A stretch of DNA of 64,000 nucleotides. Source: Dermacentor variabilis (taxonomy: Eukaryota; Arthropoda; Arachnida; Ixodida; Ixodidae). Shown piece after piece: positions 56,564-64,000 of the stretch. Position numbers and translations under genes: made by a program. Each line of letters opens with the position of its first letter. Position 1 is the first letter of the stretch. The stretch covers positions 126,349,605 to 126,413,604 of the forward strand of contig NC_134572.1 of NCBI RefSeq assembly GCF_050947875.1, written 5' to 3'. The notes beneath the pieces are model-generated. The model was not told the origin of the DNA. It did not search any database and saw nothing but the letters and a program-made list of their open reading frames with translations.

Positions 56564-57635
56564 TCTTAGCGAAGTGAATTGCCATATGAGAACGGGAACA
56601 TCTCTTTCTGCTTGCACTCATGTTGCCAAAGGTCCATTATGTTTTCAGAAATTATATAGCTCGATCGTCAAATTGGTGTAAATAATCAGGAAACAATTAC
56701 CAATGAATTTAGTAATTCTGAAAATTCATCGTAGAACAAGACGTTTTTATTACGGCTACCTCAAATCAGCGAATCCGGAACCTGCAGTGTGTAGGCGATG
56801 TTGGTGGAATGCGAGAAGGAAGCAAAGCTTTCCGCTGAACCTACGGGAACCGCGAATGGTTTTCTGAGCATGAGCCTGACTGCGTGCTTAGAATATCGGG
56901 AAGCGCATGATTACTTCAACTATTATAGTTTATCCCACGTGGCTTACAACTTCATGACAGTAGTTGTCGAAAATTATAGGCTGGCGTAGTTGCCAAACAG
57001 TAAATCCCATTTTCTCCCCTTACGCTGGAACCTCCAGTGTCATAATCAGGAAATTTTTTCTAAGCACAGTCATTGAAAACCAAGAAAAAGCGGATACTTT
57101 CTTAAATTACAACGTAGTACAGATGAAATATACTATATCACTTTGAGAAAAGACAGTTCTTTTCATAACACAGTAATTGAAAGTATGGTCGCACACGTGT
57201 CATTTAGGCTTGCCATTTTTGCTACTTCGGTAGTCAGTTGAGGATTTCCTAGAGCATTTCCAAGATTGGAATGTCATCTATTGCTCCGGCGTGTCGAAAG
57301 CTTACATCTTAAAGATTTTCTACTGTTCGGTGGTCTTGACGTTCCAAAATAACGTTCTCTTGTCTCTTGAGGTCGAGTAGGAACTGCACCTTTGCGGTTT
57401 TAGCACTCGCCGCACATTGGTTTTAGTGAAGCAGATCATGCCAAAAAAAAAAGAAAAAGCGTTATCATTACTGCTAAGGATTTCTCGGACGGCCAGCTGT
57501 AAGATCAGTAGTGCCATTACGACCAGCGATTGATCGTTGAGATTGGTCTACGCAGTGCTTTTGTGAAGCACATCATATTAGCCTTGTAACGCGATCAATG
57601 TTCTCATCCTTTTACGTGGAAGACCTTTGAGGGAT
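56564..57635. other. No gene recognised
   Basis: AT-rich, unassigned. Confidence 0.45.
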
Positions 57636-57850
57636 CATGATGATGATTATGAGATATGGTGTTTTATGACGCAAGGGCGAATGAATGCCAGAGAGCCCCA
57701 AGAAATTGTATAGTGTAGTAGACGGTACGGTTAATGAAAAGTAGTGAATTTAACACGGATATTTTGTGGCCTTAATATTTTCGCTGTGAAGTGCGTAAGC
57801 TTTACTGCAGATGTAATAAAAACTGTGCTTACGATCGACGTGTGAGCTCT
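57636..57850 (-). mobile_element. Old 3' end of the first I-group family
   Basis: On the minus strand, TTACGCACTT.ACAGCG, then AGGCCA, then GGGGCTCTCTGGC and CCCTTGCGTCATAAAACACC align with the 3' UTR end of copies 1-3. They are followed by an ATC/ATG repeat tail (plus 57642-57656). No coding sequence is left; 5' truncation is near 57850. Confidence 0.75.
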
Positions 57851-59772
57851 CCTATGAATATAACATACATTTGCGAAGTTGTTGTAAAATTATTGTAAAT
57901 GTCCAAAAATATTCAATTTTATATATAGCACTAATGACTCGCCAGGGCCCTTGTACGCACGGAGAGAGAAGCACGTGCTCTAAATGCTACAATCGTAGCA
58001 GCAGTCTCTTATAAGAGACGGTGCGTCGAATTGATTGGGTGTATAACATGCAATAAACCAACTTCATTTAAGAACGCTAAAACTAATCTGCTGTCAAAAG
58101 GGGGGCCCTTGATCCTATTTCTTTCCTTTATCCTATTACTCTCACATGTTTTTCAGCTGTATTCTTTTGTCCTTGACTGTTCTTCTCAAGAAATATAATT
58201 TCAAAATGCGATCCTGAAACAACTGAAGCCCTGTTGGCACTGCGTAACACCCAGGATCTCTGCAAGAGTGCTGGCTTATCATAAAAAGAATTCTCCTCAC
58301 AAGTTGCCTCGGGACACGCTTTCACACTAATTCATGCATTTCATGGGAAGAGATATAGAAATTATTGCCGCGGCGTGTTTGAAATTGTTTCTTGAGAGGC
58401 TCGGTCGATAGACAAGAGTGCTTGTGTAAGGATAATCACTACTTCTGGGAGCAGCTGACCAGAGCGTGCAATCAACAAAGACAATTTTCAAGGCATGCAT
58501 GTCTACAGAAATGATTCTGGTTCAAGATCGCTATGTCTAGGACAGCGATTCCGAGCCTATAGCTTAGAATGTTTTGAGCAGGGTCGATAAAGTTTTGGGG
58601 CAAGAACTCAGAACAACGGTCCCTTTTATTAATATTTTGTTGCTTGCCGGCGATGCAATATTGTCTACCGCCTTCAGACGTTTTGGTTTAATATCACAAA
58701 GTCAAGCAACTCTTGAATCCAAGTCTGCGTGTAGAAGACCAGAAGGAAGAGTTCGGAAGACCGCGCTTATAAACACAAATAATGCTCCAACCAAACGCAG
58801 TCTGAAGCGACGACAAATCAAAAAGAAAGAAGCTCTTTCGTAAACGAGAAGTCCCACGAAAGCGAGTGATTCGGAAGAGCCAGATTACTTCGGCAACGAT
58901 CCGGAAGCTTCGACATTCACTGCACCAGATTACATTGGACGGCTCAGGTAAACAAACGCAGGCCTATATGGACACGAACGCTGTGGGGGTGAGACGCGTA
59001 TCTACCTTCCTCCTCACGTTGCCCGAGGAATGGGAGCAGTCAAAGAAGGTTGTATTGCGAACGCTGGCCTTGCTACACAGAAAACGGAAGAGTTCTAAAG
59101 CAACAGATGGATCTTCACCCGCAGAGGGCGGTGCACGACAGAAGATGAGAGGGAAGCACACAGTGATCGCAGCGTTCTCTGCAGAGCTACCGATTGCCAC
59201 TACGCCGTGCCTAAAGACATGGGACTTGGCTTGGGCCTTTTGCGGCGTGTATGCCGTGTATCATACGGGTATGATGAAAAGCGGTCAGTCCTGTGTGTGT
59301 ATACGCCTCTTCTTTTGTGTTGTGTGGTTATTGAACTATCCATTGGTCAGCCCCGCTCCTGTGTTGATATATTAGCTGCGGTGCCAATAGCAACCACAGG
59401 AGAATAACTCTCAGTGGCAACACGTCAGTGTAATAACCAGTACCAGTAGGCCGTAATCTTCGAGGATAAAAAAAAGAAGCACGAACGCTGGTAGAGTGCT
59501 TAACGTATCTCTACCGGATAGAAGTCAATATTCGAAACAACCTTTAGTAGTGCAGACGCTCCAGTCAGAAATCATCGGTTCTTGCTGATTATTTTTTCTT
59601 CTGATGAATATGTCATACCAACACTTTCATTAAGTTCATGTTGTCTCACCTGACCAGGCAACTCATCATAATGACACGTGTACTTGTTTATAAGGTGACT
59701 GCGTTTCACCGTCTAACAAATATTATTGCTCAGCCCATGACACGCCTGCATGTATCGGAAGTTTCTTGAATG
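57851..59772. other. No gene recognised
   Basis: Includes an open frame at 58866-59375 (listed separately). No TE family assigned. Confidence 0.45.
58866..59375 (+). CDS. Unassigned 169-codon open frame
   Basis: The first 110 residues are ordinary in composition and basic, for example SATIRKLRHSLHQITLDG and LALLHRKRKSSKATDG. The last 50 are Cys/Val/Leu-rich and less protein-like. I know no matching family, and there is no nearby exon or TE boundary. It is the longest open frame in the window not explained by a TE or microsatellite, apart from one frame near 13 kb, but chance is likely. Confidence 0.15.
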   Translation: MIRKSQITSATIRKLRHSLHQITLDGSGKQTQAYMDTNAVGVRRVSTFLLTLPEEWEQSKKVVLRTLALLHRKRKSSKATDGSSPAEGGARQKMRGKHTVIAAFSAELPIATTPCLKTWDLAWAFCGVYAVYHTGMMKSGQSCVCIRLFFCVVWLLNYPLVSPAPVLIY

Positions 59773-59778
59773 TTATCG

Positions 59779-60005
59779 GACCCGCCGTGGTTGCTCAGTG
59801 GTTGTGGTGTTGGGCTGCTGAGCACGAGGTCGTGGGATCGAATTCCGGCCACGGCGGTCACATTTCGATGGGGGCTAACTGCGAAAAACACCCGTTTACT
59901 TCGATTTAGGTGCACGTTAAAGATACCCAGGTGGTAGAAATTTCCGGAGCCCTCCACTGCGGCGTGCATCATAATCAGAAAGTGGTTTTGGCACGTAAAA
60001 AAAAA
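59779..60005 (+). mobile_element. Ruka-like SINE, complete (plus strand)
   Basis: Head CCCGCCGTGGTTGCTCAGTG, B-box GGGATCGAATTCCGG, body with GATTTAGGTGCACGTTAAAG, and end TTGGCACG followed by an A-run. TTATCG occurs at 59773-59778 and 60006-60011, a short possible TSD. Confidence 0.88.
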
Positions 60006-60349
60006 TTATCGATGCTTCTACCTGCCGTCTGCGAACCTTGCGTGATCTAATTGTATGTATGCGCGACGCGAATTGCGTAGAACTTTCTGAAAGACATATG
60101 GGCACAAGCGATTACTCTGGAACATTCGATGATTCATGTATAAAAGTCGACGTGCTTGACCCACTGATCAGATTTTCGACGATCGCAGAGTGTGTTCACC
60201 GCTATCGTTGCTCTTTGAGTGTAGTCTGGTTTGAGGACCCAGGTTCGCCCAATAAAACGCTACTTCATCATTGACAGCTTTGCTATGTTTCTGCACCGTC
60301 ACTACTACTTGACAGTTACTTCTCCTGCTAACCGATCTCAAAGGCTTTT
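60006..60349. other. Spacer between opposed SINEs
   Basis: Unassigned sequence of about 340 bp separating two SINEs in inverted orientation. Confidence 0.5.
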
Positions 60350-60586
60350 AATATAATATTTAGGGTTTTACGTGCCAAAACCACTTTCTGATTATGAGGC
60401 ACGCCGTAGTGGAGGACTCCGGAAATTTTGACCACCTGGGGTTCTTTAACGTGCACCTAAATCTAAGCACACGGGTGTTTTCGCATTTCGCCCCCATCGA
60501 AATGCGGCCACCGTGGCCGGGATTCGATCCCGCGACCTCGTGCTCAGCAGCCCAACACCATAGCCACTGAGCAACCACGGCGGGTG
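60350..60586 (-). mobile_element. Ruka-like SINE, complete (minus strand)
   Basis: Reverse complement of the same SINE: tail at the left, CCCGCCGTGG head at the right (60577-60586). It is flanked by CAAAGGCTTTT (60339-60349) and CAAGGGCTTTT (60587-60597), an 11-bp TSD with one mismatch. Confidence 0.9.
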
Positions 60587-60597
60587 CAAGGGCTTTT

Positions 60598-60777
60598 GCC
60601 ATTACGAGCAAGAATAAACATTGAAGATAAAAAACACACAACGAAACTGGAGTGCCTCCTAGCTCGCGTTGCTTCTTTAGTGGCTGCTGCCGAATCGCAC
60701 CAAAAATAGACGCTTAGGTGCGTCGCTAATTATCATGTGCATTTGGTACCCTAGGCTATAGCGTGGCGTTAGTAGTC
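60598..60777. other. No gene recognised
   Basis: Short unassigned stretch. Confidence 0.45.
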
Positions 60778-60860
60778 CATTGAACATGTTGCTCAACATG
60801 TTCAATGGTTCAACATGTTCAACAATGTTCAATGTTGAGCAACATTGAATGTTGCTCAAC
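60778..60860. repeat. Cluster of palindromes built from TTCAACATGTTCAA-like units
   Basis: A perfect palindrome with 14-bp arms and a 2-nt loop lies at 60778-60807 (CATTGAACATGTTG / CAACATGTTCAATG). A second with 10-bp arms lies at 60828-60849 (TTCAATGTTG / CAACATTGAA). Related half-units lie between and after them. Confidence 0.92.
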
Positions 60861-61004
60861 AGCCACTATACAATAAGCATACTTGACGATGGCGTTATCT
60901 GTCCTAATTGTTTGTCTTGTTGGCCTTTTGGTTGGTTTGCTTTGGTTTTCTTTGCTTGCTTGTCTACTCGCTTGTGTATTTTCTTTGCGTGCTTGTTCGT
61001 TTGA

Positions 61005-61005
61005 T

Positions 61006-61041
<36 letters not shown>

Positions 61042-61074
61042 TTCTTCTTTCTTTCTTTCTTTCTTTCTTTCTTT
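61005..61074. repeat. (TTTC)n microsatellite
   Basis: About 70 bp of CTTT/TTTC repeat with one interruption (TTTCTTCTTT). Confidence 0.97.
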
Positions 61075-61267
61075 CATTATAGCTGTACTTCGCATTTCCT
61101 ACGGTACACGTGCACTTAGCTACAGCAGAAACTAGAACTCACTACATAGCTTCTTGCGCACATTATCGTGTAAAACTTAGATGTCATAGGTCCTAATCAT
61201 TTAGCACGTAAGCTCTCCCCCAGAAAGCTCAAAAATCTAAAAGCAATGCCGTTCTTTTGCAGTCACT

Positions 61268-61395
61268 GGTTTGACGCCCCAAAACAGCGCCGAGCCTATG
61301 AGAGCCCGCTTAATAGGGGGCTTCATATCAATTTAAACTACCTGTCGTTCTGTAACGTGCACCTAAACCTAACTGTGTGAGCCTTTTTTGTGGTG
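61268..61395 (-). mobile_element. Old Ruka-like SINE body, minus strand
   Basis: GTTCTGTAACGTGCACCTAA matches the reverse complement of the SINE body with few changes. The flanking sequence back to about 61268 still aligns loosely with the SINE 3' end. Confidence 0.65.
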
Positions 61396-62344
61396 AGTGC
61401 ACCACGTAATGCATGTATGTCTGTTGCGTACACTTGCAGCACTTTGCAGGTACCGGAGGTCTGTCCCCTTGAGTTTCGGGCTTAGGTGGCACTGTCAACT
61501 TCCTGCCGGAGGAAGTTGAGAGCAGTTGAAAAGTAGTTGAAGTGTCAGGCTGCTGCGTACATGGTGTATGCTAATCATCAGCTCTTGCTCCACCTTGACG
61601 TTAGAGCAGTAAGGGACGAGGCGTTTACTGAAGGCGAACAAAGGACTGTTCTGCGAAAATGCTTTACGCGTCTGTTAAATGATTCATCAGCGCCAGAAAA
61701 AGTTTATTTCTTCAGTGTTAACAGTATGTTCCTGTCAAACGACCATTGCTAATCTTTAAAAGCAGGTACTGCACTGCGTGGTATGCTCAGTGCAAAGCGT
61801 GTTGGCCAAATAAACTTTCAAGCTTTCAATGATTGGGATGTCAGAGACTCCAATTATATAAATGGGATGCTAAACCCTCACAAGTGTACTTTGCAGTTCG
61901 GTATTTGTTGTTGTCTTGTTCTTGCTTTACGCCAAACCAACAAAGCCAATGAACGATGTCAGAGCCGTGTCTTTCCTCAGTGTGACCTAAGTCAGCTAAG
62001 CAAAAATATTCTACGAGGGCTTTCGGTCAGCAAGCTACGGCCAAGGGAGAACTGACAGCGTGGAGACGTTTTCTCCCCAGTGGACATGTTCATTTCGTCT
62101 GCTGCTTAAGTGCTGATTGGCTCGGGGCGCCTGTTTCCTTCTCGCACGTACCCCAGCTCAGTAAATCAAAACTTCAGCCGGAGATGAAAAGGACACGTCC
62201 ATTAAGTGGAAACTTACCGAATAACCCTTGATGTCAATACAGGTTGTGACATACCACCGAAGAATGGCTATAAAGCGACAATATTGACAAGTTAATTCTA
62301 AATATTAAAAGAAAATACCAGTACCTTAATTACGCATCCTTTTC
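61396..62344. other. No gene recognised
   Basis: Two open frames under 95 codons (61537-61752 and 61783-62055) without recognisable features. Confidence 0.45.
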
Positions 62345-62850
62345 ATTCCTATTGTACTGCATCACAACTTGCTTTAGGACTATTATTATAACCGCAAGAC
62401 ACACTGCCGGTAAAGCCAAGAGTACTATGCCCAGTCGCTCCAATAGCGCCTCTCATAACAAAAAATTCTGCAGCTTTTGAATAACAGCGGAGTTTAAATT
62501 TAGTTTGTGCTTGCCTTGTTGGCCCTTTCCGCATTTGTCCTAACAAACGACTTTCTACCGTCTTTTGCTCGCCCTTCTGTGTTCACCACCGCGAGCCTCC
62601 CTTCACTTCTACTCGCACCCTCTCCTTTGTGCTTACAGCGGCTGCCGCCTGTTCTGCTCGAGATATGAGAAAGTAGGTGCGTATTAATTAGCGGCTCGTT
62701 TTATCTCTTCCTTATCCCTCCTCAAACTGTGTTCTTTTTTTGCTGTACTTGGCCGCGCTATCCGAAGCTCTACTAGGTATTCAGCTTAGTCCTAGCTCAG
62801 GAAGCCAACAGCAAAATATCGGCCAGTGAATGACTAAGACGCAAAATAGA
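62345..62850 (-). repeat. Unnamed dispersed repeat, copy B
   Basis: Inverted counterpart of 22680-23190. Here the shared frame is open on the minus strand at 62546-62349 and includes KLRCYSKAAEFFVMRG, then GATGHSTLGFTG, with no stop at the point where copy A has TGA. Function and family are unknown. Confidence 0.65.
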
Positions 62851-63175
62851 GTGCATAGAAAAGGCTGACAGGAGGGAGATAAAAAGAGTGAGTTCAGTCT
62901 GGCGTAAAGAAGAACAGGGGTCTTTATTTTCATTTAAACTCACGAGCAGTTCGCCTAAATTAGGAAGCCGAAGATGTTTATTCTTCTATTTATGTGTGAG
63001 CCCCTGGACTGAAACTATCGACTGGCGTTCGGCGATTCAGCTTGGCAGGTAGCTTTTACACGGAGAAGAAAGAGCGCTTTGCGTATCGCAGTCATGTTTC
63101 TAGCAGGGGGTGTCTCCAACGGAAGATTTTTAGTCGTATTTTAGATCTTGGCAGTCTTGTAGAAGTAGCGGTGGT
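62851..63175. other. No gene recognised
   Basis: Unassigned sequence. Confidence 0.45.
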
Positions 63176-63233
63176 TTTTTATTATAAACAAGAAAAACTA
63201 AGTGTTTTTATTATAAACAAGAAAAACTAAGTG
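63176..63233. repeat. Perfect 29-bp tandem duplication
   Basis: 63176-63204 is repeated exactly at 63205-63233. The unit begins TTTTTATTATAAACAAG and ends CTAAGTG. The absence of differences suggests a recent event. Confidence 0.95.
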
Positions 63234-64000
63234 CGAGAAACTTGCCTGAAGCAAAGCAACATCACAAATTTCATACATGCGTTGGACACAACGACGGTGT
63301 TTATCACCATATATAGCTTCTAGCTTTACGCCAGTATTCAACCCTTACCAGATGTCGATTTTCGTGGTTTCTACTCTGCAGTAATGAACCGGGAAATTAA
63401 CAGTAAATGTTTCAGTAGCACTCTTTTCAGCGTCGTTATTCCGTGCACGGCTCCAATTTGATTACTCGCGTTAGCGAAAGCCAAGTAATACAGCCTTGTT
63501 CTTTTTTCTTCTTCTCATAGTCGCTTTTACAACACCACTATGCTAGCTTTGTTGGTGTATCTGTATGTTTGGGTGCTTGATTTTACTTGTTTTTTTTGTG
63601 TGTGGGGTGTTTGTGCAGGCTTCGAATATTTTTGTCTCGGGGAAAGGGGGGTGGAGCTATGCGTGCAAAGGAATAGGCGCGATTTCTTGACTGTATCCTG
63701 CGATAAGGTGGCTGTAATGTAGCCTATCTTCGGATTAGTGCACGTTTATTAAACAATAAACAGCAATTTTGGAGCATAGTATGCTAATGTCACGAACATC
63801 CCTTTACAGTTTTATGAAAGTCACAATGACGCCCGTGTGCCGTTATATGAACGAGGCGATTTTCTTTATCGAAGTCGAACTCCAAGAAGGTGTATTTGTT
63901 TCTTTTTTTTTTCTTGAGCTGCTTTTTATTCGAAGTGTAGAAACAACGCAAAGAAAGATTCGCTGGCAAGGTGATCCATAGAAGAACTAGAACGTCATTG
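63234..64000. other. No gene recognised
   Basis: T-rich and unassigned to the end of the window. Confidence 0.45.

Noticed and set aside
60883..61135. Hydrophobic Leu/Phe-rich small membrane protein
   Set aside because: The hydrophobic stretch is the TTTC microsatellite translated.

Overview
The window looks like intergenic, repeat-dominated nuclear DNA from a hard (ixodid) tick. The best clues are several copies of a tRNA-derived SINE with the body of the tick SINE called Ruka, and abundant tick-type non-LTR retrotransposons. I found no convincing host protein-coding gene, tRNA gene or rRNA gene. Almost everything that can be interpreted is transposable element (TE) sequence, often nested, in an AT-leaning background rich in microsatellites.

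Layout. 1-1744: 3' part of an I-group non-LTR retrotransposon (copy 1) carrying an early stop. 3111-3343: SINE with a 14-bp target-site duplication (TSD). 4914-10859: a complete copy (copy 2) of the same I-group family, with a perfect 14-bp TSD, intact ORF1 (zinc knuckles) and intact ORF2 (endonuclease, reverse transcriptase (RT), RNase H, C-terminal CCHC). 14.1-14.9 kb: tandem repeat and SINE remnant. 15236-17215: dead RTE-clade element (minus) split by a CR1-group 3' end. 17854-18018: possible solo LTR. 19.0 kb: SINE fragment. 22.7-23.2 kb: half of an unnamed repeat pair whose partner lies inverted at 62.3-62.9 kb. 23.9-24.8 kb: SINE head, then a 3' fragment of another non-LTR family also present at 53.2 kb. 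29125-34259: a 5'-truncated minus-strand I-group element of a second family, its RNase H split by a 1782-bp DNA transposon with 117-bp terminal inverted repeats (TIRs) and a 9-bp TSD (Mutator-like by structure). 34.3-34.6 kb: 3' end of a relative. 35090-41000: full-length but dead copy 3 of the first I-group family; a paralogous unfilled version of its insertion site lies at 42.3-42.4 kb. 44.2, 48.3-48.8, 59.8-60.6 and 61.3 kb: more SINE sequence, partly in inverted pairs. 55.6-56.07 kb: about 480 bp of CA/CGCA microsatellite. 57.6-57.85 kb: old 3' end of the first I-group family.

How the parts work together. The I-group element encodes an RNA-binding ORF1 protein and an endonuclease/RT/RNase H ORF2 protein and would move by target-primed reverse transcription. 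All three large copies share two hairpins just after ORF2 and end in a short simple repeat. The SINEs have no ORF and need a LINE partner; the last dozen bases of their tail resemble the 3' end of this I-group family, so it is a candidate partner. The most interesting items are the apparently intact copy 2, the copy 3 / unfilled-site pair, the DNA transposon nested in RNase H, and the undescribed repeat at 22.7 and 62.3 kb.
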